The notes beneath the pieces were generated by a model. It was given only the letters and a program-made list of their open reading frames with translations. It did not search any database and was not told the origin of the DNA. Shown here piece by piece: positions 1-4,724 of a stretch of DNA of 5,800 nt (positions are counted from its first letter, which is position 1; each line of letters opens with the position of its first letter). Made by a program: the position numbers and the translations under genes. Source of the DNA: CAZCWX01 sp964502465 (GTDB taxonomy: Bacteria; Desulfobacterota; Binatia; Bin18); NCBI GenBank assembly GCA_964502465.1, contig CAZCWX010000375.1:1-5800 (forward strand), given 5' to 3'.

Positions 1-2
1 CC

Positions 3-488
3 ATGCTTGGCAGCCACATAGGCCGGGAGGCCTTGAAAGCCGACCAAGCCAGCGACAGATGCCGTATTAACAATCGCCCCACTGCCCTGTTTGAGCATGT
101 GCGGGATCTCATACTTCATGCACAGCCACACTCCTTTGAGATCAATGTCCACAACCCGATGCCAATTTTCTTCTGTGCAGTCTGCAGTCGGGGCGATTTC
201 CCCTTCAATCCCCGCGTTATTGAACGCGCAGTCCAGCTTGCCATAGGTTTCGACTGCTTTCTTGACTAACGCTTCGACCTCGGCAGCTTTCGCCACATCG
301 GCTTTGACAAAGGTTGCTTCTCCGCCAGCAGCTTTGATGAGGCGCACCGTTTCTTCCCCACCTGCAACAACGACATCAGCAATAACCACCTTTGCGCCTT
401 CTCTGGCAAACGCCAATGCTGTAGCGCGCCCAATGCCTGATCCTCCGCCAGTGACCAGCGCAATCTTGCCATCGACACGTCCTGCCAT
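3..488 (-). CDS. Short-chain dehydrogenase/reductase (SDR), partial at window edge
   Basis: Classical SDR oxidoreductase, using NAD(P)(H) to oxidise an alcohol or reduce a carbonyl; the substrate cannot be told. 162 residues are visible and the gene runs off the left edge; the family is usually about 250. Seen: the TGGGSGIG dinucleotide-binding motif at residues 13-20, Asp38 at the end of the second strand (usually a sign of NAD rather than NADP preference), Asp64-Val65, the NNAG motif at 90-93, the catalytic Ser region NTASVAG at 141-147 with Ser144, and YVAAK at 157-161 carrying the catalytic Tyr157 and Lys161. The start ATG (488-486) follows a strong AAGGAGG at 500-494, spaced 5 nt. It is the last visible gene of the minus-strand cluster, 48 nt after the phosphoesterase. 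Next to an enoyl-CoA hydratase pair, a 3-hydroxyacyl-CoA dehydrogenase role is possible, but this is inference. Confidence 0.95.
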   Translation of the reverse strand, partial: MAGRVDGKIALVTGGGSGIGRATALAFAREGAKVVIADVVVAGGEETVRLIKAAGGEATFVKADVAKAAEVEALVKKAVETYGKLDCAFNNAGIEGEIAPTADCTEENWHRVVDIDLKGVWLCMKYEIPHMLKQGSGAIVNTASVAGLVGFQGLPAYVAAKH

Positions 489-493
489 TTTTT

Positions 494-500
494 CCTCCTT
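494..500 (-). promoter_or_regulatory. Ribosome binding site of the SDR gene
   Basis: AAGGAGG on the minus strand, a near-perfect Shine-Dalgarno sequence, 5 nt before the ATG. It fixes the SDR start. Confidence 0.85.
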
Positions 501-536
501 CGTTTTTGCCGAGAACCGACCTCTGAGAGCTGCGGG

Positions 537-1289
537 CTAGGTCAGCATAATCTTCTGCTGGACGAATGTCACCCCTTCGTCTGGATCAAGCGTCACCAGT
601 ACCACACTGCCGCCGTCATTGACACCAAGATGGAGTGGCGCTGGGGTTCCTGGATAGCACGCTTTGGTCGCTCCCTGACTGGTGTCGGAGAACACGTGCA
701 CATGGCCCAACGCGAGAAAATCGAGACCGGACTGGGCAATTTCTTCAGGGATAATCAGCGAAGAGCGCTGCATCTCGTCTTCATCGACAAAATAGCCATG
801 GGCCATGCCAATATGCCAGTAGTTACGGTATCGAGGCAGGACGTCGGCAACGGGGCGAAATTTGTGGTCATGTTCAACCATGCCCTTCCCCCACACCGTC
901 GCATCCAAGTGAGGAAATTCTATGGTTGAACCTTCCTCTTTGGTGAGGGTATACACGTGCGATCCAACGGCAGTGAAGTCTACTTTCTTGTAGATCGAGC
1001 GGTGATCGTAGCAATCGTGATTGCCAGGGATGAGCACCACCGGACAGGCTACTCGGGATAATTCCTGATGCACAAACTCGATCCCTGATTCAGGAACCCG
1101 GTTCGAGTCAAACAGATCCCCAGCAATCAGAAAGAGATCGGTGTCTTCCTCGATTACTCGATCGACAACTTTGTGGAACGCCTGTTGAATCCGCGAGCGG
1201 TAGGCCTTTCCCTCCTCACTTCTCCCGAACGTATCACTTTCCAGGTGCACATCCGAAGTGTGAATAATCTTGATCCGTCTTCGAGACAT
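537..1289 (-). CDS. SbcD/Mre11-like metallophosphoesterase
   Basis: Calcineurin-like metallophosphoesterase of the SbcD/Mre11/YhaO type (COG0420-like); a two-metal phosphodiesterase fold, cytoplasmic since no signal peptide is seen. All metal-site motifs are present in order: DVH at residues 13-15, GDLFD at 57-61, GNHD at 89-92, a histidine in MAHGYF (His164), and GHVH at 195-198. At 250 residues it has the catalytic domain but lacks the C-terminal capping region of full SbcD or Mre11 (usually about 400), so DNA nuclease activity cannot be assumed; nucleotide or other phosphoester substrates are equally possible. No SbcC/Rad50 ATPase lies beside it in the window. Start ATG 1289-1287 has AAGGA at 1301-1297, 7 nt upstream. 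It begins 36 nt after the MaoC-like gene and ends 48 nt before the SDR start, so it is probably co-transcribed with them. Fold assignment is secure; substrate is unknown. Confidence 0.93.
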   Translation of the reverse strand: MSRRRIKIIHTSDVHLESDTFGRSEEGKAYRSRIQQAFHKVVDRVIEEDTDLFLIAGDLFDSNRVPESGIEFVHQELSRVACPVVLIPGNHDCYDHRSIYKKVDFTAVGSHVYTLTKEEGSTIEFPHLDATVWGKGMVEHDHKFRPVADVLPRYRNYWHIGMAHGYFVDEDEMQRSSLIIPEEIAQSGLDFLALGHVHVFSDTSQGATKACYPGTPAPLHLGVNDGGSVVLVTLDPDEGVTFVQQKIMLT

Positions 1290-1325
1290 AGGTGTTTCCT
1301 TATATCTGGCTCTCGACCTGAGGGG

Positions 1326-1769
1326 CTAGACCCCAGACCCTCTCCTCGGCAGCATCACCGTAGCGTTTCCCGGTGTCAAGCGGCTGCCATGTTCATTTTC
1401 CACCCAGATGTCGCATTCGACATAGCCGTTGCCATCTTCGATCCACTTGCGCGTCACCGTCCCTTTACAACTCAGCGGTTCGTTCACATAGGCAATATCC
1501 CGGTTCGCATAAGAGAGTTTCTTCAGGGTTCCCATCTCACCAATCCAGCGGGTCATGAGTTGCGAGAGAAACGCGCCACGCAAGGGACCATGAACGACAA
1601 TGTCACGATAGCCCTCAGTCAACGTATACTCTTTGTCGTAGTGAATGCGTTGCGGGTTCCAGGTTACCGCACTATACAAGAACAACAGCGTGTTTGATGG
1701 ATTCTTTTGGAGCGGCGGCACGGCCATGCCGACTTCGACATCTTCAAAATAGACTTGCCCTTCTGCCAT
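1326..1769 (-). CDS. MaoC-like hot-dog dehydratase/hydratase subunit (probable catalytic half)
   Basis: 147-residue single hot-dog domain of the MaoC / hydratase-2 family, which reversibly hydrates trans-2-enoyl-CoA to 3-hydroxyacyl-CoA. The signature region reads WNPQRIHYD at residues 37-45, followed by VVHGP at 58-62. His43 and Asn38 match the active-site positions of the hydratase-2 motif (DxNPxH), but the usual acidic residue is Thr36. The W/F-N-x-x-RIHYD form is the one seen in HTD2-type and C-terminal dehydratase halves. An opening YFEDVEVGM is typical of MaoC proteins. Its ribosome binding site (AGGAG, 1780-1776) overlaps the stop of the upstream partner, so translation is probably coupled. 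I infer a heteromer with that partner, similar in layout to the ChsH1/ChsH2 hydratases of steroid side-chain degradation or to split two-domain hydratases. The natural acyl-CoA is unknown. Confidence 0.88.
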   Translation of the reverse strand: MAEGQVYFEDVEVGMAVPPLQKNPSNTLLFLYSAVTWNPQRIHYDKEYTLTEGYRDIVVHGPLRGAFLSQLMTRWIGEMGTLKKLSYANRDIAYVNEPLSCKGTVTRKWIEDGNGYVECDIWVENEHGSRLTPGNATVMLPRRGSGV

Positions 1770-1775
1770 AACTCG

Positions 1776-1780
1776 CTCCT
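1776..1780 (-). promoter_or_regulatory. Ribosome binding site overlapping the upstream stop codon
   Basis: AGGAG on the minus strand shares bases with the TAG stop (1781-1779) of the upstream dehydratase half and lies 6 nt before the ATG at 1769. This arrangement favours coupled, equimolar translation of the two hot-dog subunits. Confidence 0.75.
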
Positions 1781-2282
1781 AACGTAGAATCGACGCCCCT
1801 TTTTCGATCAGGACGACTTCGCCTCGTTGGTTTGTATAGATGGTTTCGCGCACGACAAAAATTAAGGAGCCGGTTCGTCCTTCCTTCTGATAAATGTCAG
1901 TGATCTTGCTCCGTCCAGTGAGCGTGTCGCCGACACAGATAGGAACAAAGAACTCAATCTCTGTCCCTCCATCCATTAAGCGCGGCAAGGGAGTCGGAGG
2001 GATGGGAAATTTCCCTTCGTACGGCAGGCCGTCAGGACGCAGCTTTTCTTCAGGGACCGGGTCGGTCAACGGAGCCATGTAAAACAGCGGAGGAGCGATG
2101 AGGCCCCCATGGCGGCTCTGTTTTGCGTATGCTTCGTCGAGGTACAGGGGATTCAGGTCATCTGTTGCGACGGCAAATCGCCTGACGTCGCGTGGTGAGA
2201 CCTCGATGGTCCACGGTAACGTTTCGCGTCCGATCCAGGATTTGATTTCATCGGTAACGAGTGATTCTTGCGCCACGGCCAT
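1779..2282 (-). CDS. FAS1-like / MaoC N-terminal-type dehydratase subunit
   Basis: 167-residue hot-dog protein of the FAS1-like dehydratase (MaoC_dehydrat_N) type. Seen: SWIGRE near the N-terminus, a VSPRDVRRFAVATDDLNPLY stretch at residues 28-47, GGLIAPPLF at 59-67, and a second half with EIEFFVPICVGDTL, the usual second strand set of this fold. The motif position that is His in active hydratases (DxNPxH) is Tyr47 here (DLNPLY), so this is probably the structural or substrate-binding half, with the partner gene 9 nt downstream supplying the catalytic His. First gene of the four-gene minus-strand cluster. The ATG at 2282-2280 has only a GGAG almost touching it (2287-2284), a poor spacing, so initiation may be weak or close to leaderless. 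No better in-frame start is seen upstream. Family assignment is firm; substrate is unknown. Confidence 0.88.
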   Translation of the reverse strand: MAVAQESLVTDEIKSWIGRETLPWTIEVSPRDVRRFAVATDDLNPLYLDEAYAKQSRHGGLIAPPLFYMAPLTDPVPEEKLRPDGLPYEGKFPIPPTPLPRLMDGGTEIEFFVPICVGDTLTGRSKITDIYQKEGRTGSLIFVVRETIYTNQRGEVVLIEKGASILR

Positions 2283-2295
2283 ACTCCACAGTCTT

Positions 2296-2323
2296 AATAT
2301 AGACTTTGAGAGTCAACTTTCCA
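2296..2323 (-). promoter_or_regulatory. Possible promoter of the minus-strand cluster
   Basis: Minus-strand TGGAAA (2323-2318), 16 nt spacer, TATATT (2301-2296). The -10 box matches 5 of 6 and the -35 box 4 of 6 of the sigma-70 consensus. It would put the transcription start only about 6 nt before the dehydratase ATG, giving a very short leader. A TTGACT lies nearby (2315-2310) but is too close to the -10 box to pair with it. Low confidence. Confidence 0.25.
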
Positions 2324-2364
2324 TAGCAGCCCAGCCGTCGAGAGTCTAGACGTTAGATGTCATA

Positions 2365-2496
2365 CTAACCGACGAGAAATTTTCCCCGTACGCGGTACCG
2401 CGGAGTGAAATCATCAAGGTGTTCAAGAAGGTACCAGCCGATCACCTCGACGTTGTTACGTTGTTAATGGTATTCGCACTCTTCTAGATCATTCAT
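2365..2496 (-). pseudogene. Possible degenerate small reading frame
   Basis: On the minus strand an ATG at 2496 opens MNDLEECEYH, hits TAA at codon 11, and the same frame then reads QRNNVEVIGWYLLEH followed by LDDFTPRYRVRGKFLVG to TAG at 2367-2365. The composition after the stop is protein-like (aromatic and charged residues in plausible alternation), so it could be the tail of a decayed gene. I recognise no family. It may equally be chance. Confidence 0.2.
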
Positions 2497-2518
2497 ACCA
2501 GTCGAGAAAACTCTCAAA

Positions 2519-2565
2519 CAAGTCAAAACAAGTCTCTGTAAGTCCCACATAAGCCGAGGACAGGT
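2519..2565 (+). repeat. Left arm of phased AAGTC-type repeat
   Basis: AAGTC occurs at 2520, 2530 and 2540, exactly 10 bp apart, with a weaker AAGCC at 2551. The blocks CAAGTCTC (2529-2536) and GGACAGGT (2558-2565) recur inverted and contiguous in the right arm (2890-2905). Confidence 0.6.
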
Positions 2566-2636
2566 TCGCTGCGACCCCGGACCGCCATAGACTTCCAGGA
2601 CTCGCTCAGAGGCTGTCTGAAAAGTCAGGGTATCGC

Positions 2637-2711
2637 GTCACTGCGAGCGAAGCGAAGCAATCTTTGCTGGCAAAAGAGATTGCTTCGTCGCCTGCAGCTC
2701 CTCACAATGAC
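2637..2711. repeat. Long hairpin repeat, GTCATTGCGAG type
   Basis: Inner arms CGAAGCAATCT (2653-2663) and AGATTGCTTCG (2677-2687) are perfect 11-bp complements, and TTGC/GCAA (2664-2667, 2670-2673) continues the stem inwards. Outer arms GTCACTGCGAG (2637-2647) and the complement of 2701-2711 match at 9 of 11 positions. The arms diverge between inner and outer stems. From memory, this sequence type is a dispersed intergenic hairpin found in many environmental bacteria. No coding capacity. Confidence 0.75.
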
Positions 2712-2773
2712 GGATCCCGTCCACTAAGACCAGTGCTTAGGAGCCGAGCAGAAATAAGTTGATCGTTCTCATA

Positions 2774-2831
2774 TTGTGGTGCAGGCGTCCCGCCTGCATT
2801 GTGAAGGGCAGGCCAGAGGCCCGCACCACAA
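2774..2831. repeat. Long hairpin repeat, TTGTGGTGC type
   Basis: TTGTGGTGC (2774-2782) pairs perfectly with GCACCACAA (2823-2831). Inside, 2783-2797 and 2808-2822 are GC-rich, largely complementary arms, ending in GCCTGC and GCAGGC around a 10-nt loop (2798-2807). It looks like a dispersed REP-like or MITE-like element. A strong RNA hairpin would form if transcribed, but there is no T-tract to make it a standard terminator. Confidence 0.7.
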
Positions 2832-2857
2832 GAATTGACCCAGTTATTCTTTTGCCC

Positions 2858-2872
2858 AGGTCCTTAGGACCT
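2858..2872. repeat. 15-bp palindrome AGGTCCT-T-AGGACCT
   Basis: Seven-base perfect arms around a single T. It could be an operator for the downstream membrane protein gene: it lies between a TTGCCC (2852-2857) and a weak TTTAGA (2875-2880), 17 nt apart. It may equally be part of the neighbouring GACCT-repeat array. Confidence 0.35.
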
Positions 2873-2915
2873 ACTTTAGACCTGCCTTGACCTGTCCGAG
2901 ACTTGCCTGGGACTG
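2867..2915 (-). repeat. Right arm of phased repeat (inverted AAGTC/AGGTC units)
   Basis: GACCT, GACCTG, GACCTG, GACTTG and GACTG start at 2868, 2879, 2889, 2900 and 2911, intervals of 10-11 bp. ACCTGTCC followed directly by GAGACTTG (2890-2905) is the reverse complement of two blocks in the left arm. Confidence 0.6.
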
Positions 2916-2968
2916 ATCGTGCTCATCCCACCCTTGAGGCATGCAGGGGTGACCGCTACAGTCCCGGC

Positions 2969-3799
2969 ATGACTGAGTTTGCTCATACGTTCCTTCTGGT
3001 TTTCGGTCAACTTGCTGTTGGCGGCGTCATTGCGCTCAGCGTCCCAGGGTTTCACGAAATTGAACGCGGATTTTTCAAGTCTACCGCTTGCGTCTACCTT
3101 GGGTGCGGCCTCGCGATGCTCTTAGGCAAAATGTATCTGGTTTTCTTCGCACGACCAGAGGGGCTCTGGAGTTTACGGGGTGCAGAAGTCGCAGCGTGGC
3201 TGGTCTTCTGCGCGTGTTGCGGTCTGTATACCTACACCCTGTGGGGAGATCCGTTTGTGCTGCGCGCACGAGCGTATCTGTTGACCCTACTCTCAGGCAT
3301 TCTCGCATTAACTATCAGCGCGAGCACCTATCGCCTGACCCCTTTCTTTTCGCTTGAAACCCTCCTGTATCCTCTGAGCTTTCTCACGTCGGCTCTCATG
3401 CTTGGCGCAGTGGCGACCGGGATGTCGCTCGGGCACTGGTATCTGATTGAATTGGGACTTTCACTAGACCCTTTCAAAAGAGTTTTTCATTTTTACGCCG
3501 GCACCCTGATCGCACACCTGAGCGTGCTCGTCATCGGCACAGGCTTGCTGGTGATCGCCGGAAGAGAGGAAACGGTTGCTGGTCTGAGGAGCCTCTGGGG
3601 CAATCATCAGGCGCTGCTCTGGCTCCGTCTTGGGCTCGGGCCGCTTGCCTCACTGCCTCTGGCATACATGATCTGGCGAACCCTGCAGATCCCGCAAACG
3701 ATGGCAGCAACCGGGCTGTTCTATATCGCCATCCTGGCAGCAGTAGTGGGGGAGTTTCTGGGGCGATTTATTCTCTTTCGCACTGCGTTGCCGTTATAA
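2969..3799 (+). CDS. Eight-helix integral membrane protein of unknown function
   Basis: 276 residues, very hydrophobic, about eight membrane segments: roughly residues 6-27, 38-60, 74-92, 102-120, 130-160 (long, ending GMSLGHWYL at 151-159), 173-197, 215-236 and 245-270. Charged residues sit mainly in the short loops. Features likely to matter are His156-Trp157 at the end of helix five, His174 and His183 in helix six (possible haem or quinone ligands), ATGLFY at 247-252 and GEFLGRFILF at 261-270. Size, eight helices and the GE-x-x-GR-x-x-F end resemble DmsC/NrfD-type quinone-interacting membrane anchors, but no iron-sulfur or molybdopterin partner is present, so this is a weak inference. I chose the ATG at 2969; an upstream TTG at 2903 is in frame but would add 22 polar residues coded inside the repeat array. 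No good Shine-Dalgarno precedes either. It stands alone on its strand. Confidence 0.75.
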   Translation: MTEFAHTFLLVFGQLAVGGVIALSVPGFHEIERGFFKSTACVYLGCGLAMLLGKMYLVFFARPEGLWSLRGAEVAAWLVFCACCGLYTYTLWGDPFVLRARAYLLTLLSGILALTISASTYRLTPFFSLETLLYPLSFLTSALMLGAVATGMSLGHWYLIELGLSLDPFKRVFHFYAGTLIAHLSVLVIGTGLLVIAGREETVAGLRSLWGNHQALLWLRLGLGPLASLPLAYMIWRTLQIPQTMAATGLFYIAILAAVVGEFLGRFILFRTALPL

Positions 3800-3915
3800 T
3801 GAGTGCATAAAACGTAAGACGTGATGCGTAATGCGTAACAGGCATTAGGAAGTTGCTCCAAGGTCGATCGTAATCTCTTCTTGCCCTCGAGTATAGCCAT
3901 TACGAGCTTCTCGTT
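3800..3915. other. Short intergenic stretch with degenerate short tandem repeat
   Basis: Just after the membrane protein stop, 3811-3839 contains repeated CGTAA / CGTGATG / GCGTAA-like words (ACGTAAG, ACGTGATG, GCGTAATG, GCGTAAC), a simple repeat with imperfect units. No terminator hairpin with a T-tract is seen. No toxin gene remnant could be read before the antitoxin gene. Confidence 0.4.
3902..3914. promoter_or_regulatory. Inverted repeat before the antitoxin start
   Basis: ACGAG-CTT-CTCGT, perfect 5-bp arms ending one base before the ATG at 3916. Ribbon-helix-helix antitoxins commonly autoregulate from short palindromes at their own promoter, so this may be an operator. It may be chance at this length. 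Confidence 0.3.
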
Positions 3916-4244
3916 ATGATGAAAAAGAGCAAACGTACCTCTGCTATCCCTCCGCTACGCAAAGGCGCGAGCGATGAAGAGATCATCCGGTGGACTACCA
4001 CGCACGATGTCTTTGACCGGCTGAAGGCCGGAGTCTCCGAAATCGTCGCAGACCGCAGCGATTTCGACCAACTGCTGCAAGAGGCAATAGTACAAGGGAA
4101 TACCGCACAACTCAACATGCGGATTCCCCGCCAGCGATGAAAGCCGTCTTGAGCCGACTGGCGCGCCAGCGGACGACGGACGCCACGACTCTGGCGCGCA
4201 TCTGGCTGGCAGAACGGCTGCGGCAAGAGATCAAGACGCTGTGA
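3916..4244 (+). pseudogene. CopG-family antitoxin, split by a frameshift
   Basis: Encodes a CopG-type antitoxin of a type II toxin-antitoxin system in two frames. The first frame (3916-4140, 74 residues) has the acidic N-terminal part, SDEEIIRWTTTHDVFDRL, which in such proteins wraps the toxin, and ends in the DNA-binding strand TAQLNMRIP, then runs out through RQR to TGA. The other frame carries on directly at 4128: PPAMKAVLSRLARQR and TTDATTLARIWLAERLRQE, the two helices of the ribbon-helix-helix fold, to TGA at 4242-4244. Adding one C to the CCCC at 4126-4129 would restore a 109-residue protein of normal length. The break separates the strand from the helices, so the first product alone could not bind DNA. 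An ATG at 4137 overlaps the TGA at 4138 (ATGA) and could restart a 35-residue product, but no Shine-Dalgarno precedes it. No cognate toxin gene is visible on either side. Confidence 0.8.
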
Positions 4245-4287
4245 TCCTTTCGTCGTGGGTTGCGACCTACCCGATTACATCTTGCTA

Positions 4288-4555
4288 TCACACCGTCGGT
4301 TTAATGTTCTGGTTATGGCGAAACAGATTCGTCGGATCATATGTGTTCTTCAGCGCGACCAGCCGCTCGTAGTTCGGTCCATAGGCCGCCTTGATCCGAT
4401 CTGCCCCTTCCTCGGCTTCTATGCCCATTTGGTTGACATAGGGCCGTCCCGTCGTGAACGGGTGCCTTCACGTCTTCGGGACTGCTGCCTTCCGGACGCG
4501 CCACGCCGTCGGCTTTCCCTCTCGGCTTCAGCAAGAGGTTATCCCACTGGACCAC
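4288..4555 (-). pseudogene. C-terminal remnant of a BBE-type FAD-binding oxidoreductase
   Basis: Minus strand. From 4470 down to the TGA at 4290-4288 one frame reads HPFTTGRPYVNQMG, then EEGADRIKAAYGPNYERL, then DPTNLFRHNQNIKPTV. This is the hallmark C-terminus of berberine-bridge-enzyme-like (BBE domain) flavoproteins, where the YVN and DPxNLFRxNQNI motifs help bind FAD and close the active site. Just upstream an in-frame TGA (4470-4468) breaks it. Earlier sequence, VVQWDNLLLKPRGKADGVA at about 4555-4499, fits the preceding part of such enzymes but lies in a different frame, so at least one frameshift separates the two. A full enzyme would be about 450 residues; the FAD-binding N-terminal domain is absent. 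It is therefore a dead fragment, probably cut by the adjacent insertion sequence. The domain call for the last 50 residues is strong; the upstream segment is less certain. Confidence 0.8.
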
Positions 4556-4724
4556 AACTCTACTCATTTCGGGGCTCGATCCCGCGGCCCGCACCCTCGC
4601 TACACTCAGCTCCGTACCTCCCTTCACAGGGACGCACGCGGGTTCGCTCCTGACTTGGTGCCACCCTTTAGTCAGGTCGGACTTATCCCGATCTCCTCGG
4701 CACTCACCGACTGGGTAACACTGA
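4556..4724. other. Unassigned junction between oxidoreductase remnant and insertion sequence
   Basis: No gene could be recognised; open frames here are shadows. The left end of the IS630-family element should fall in this stretch, but its terminal inverted repeat cannot be identified because the right end lies beyond the window. Confidence 0.4.

Larger units (their letters stand above)
2283..2968. other. Intergenic region rich in inverted repeats, no intact gene
   Basis: About 690 bases between the divergent minus-strand cluster and the plus-strand membrane protein gene. No convincing intact reading frame was found on either strand. It holds a degenerate minus-strand frame (2365-2496), a 12-bp palindrome (CGCGGTACCGCG, 2391-2402), phased AAGTC units (2519-2544) with inverted counterparts at 2867-2915, two long hairpins (2637-2711 and 2774-2831) and a 15-bp palindrome (2858-2872). 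The mix suggests a landing site for small non-coding repeats as well as divergent regulation. Confidence 0.7.

Noticed and set aside
1173..1697. Plus-strand frame of 174 codons
   Set aside because: It is antisense to the metallophosphoesterase and the MaoC-like gene, both with clear family motifs.
2519..2545. CRISPR-like array
   Set aside because: Units are only 5-6 bp at 10-bp steps, with no 20-40 bp repeats or spacers and no cas genes.
2903..2968. Upstream TTG start for the membrane protein
   Set aside because: It would add a polar 22-residue leader encoded within the repeat arm, with no ribosome binding site; the ATG at 2969 begins just before the first membrane helix.
3800..3915. Remnant of a BrnT-like toxin before the antitoxin
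   Set aside because: All frames were read; only short fragments with stops appear and none carries a recognisable toxin motif.
4120..4140. Programmed -1 frameshifting in the antitoxin gene
   Set aside because: ATT-CCC-CGC does not fit the X-XXY-YYZ slippery pattern and no clear downstream structure was seen; an indel in the C run is simpler.
4245..4270. Terminator after the antitoxin gene
   Set aside because: Only a weak short inverted match (GTCG/CGAC) with no T-tract.
4337..4627. Minus-strand frame as an intact 96-residue gene
   Set aside because: Only its stretch at about 4555-4499 looks like oxidoreductase; the continuation of that protein is in another frame, so it was treated as part of the pseudogene.
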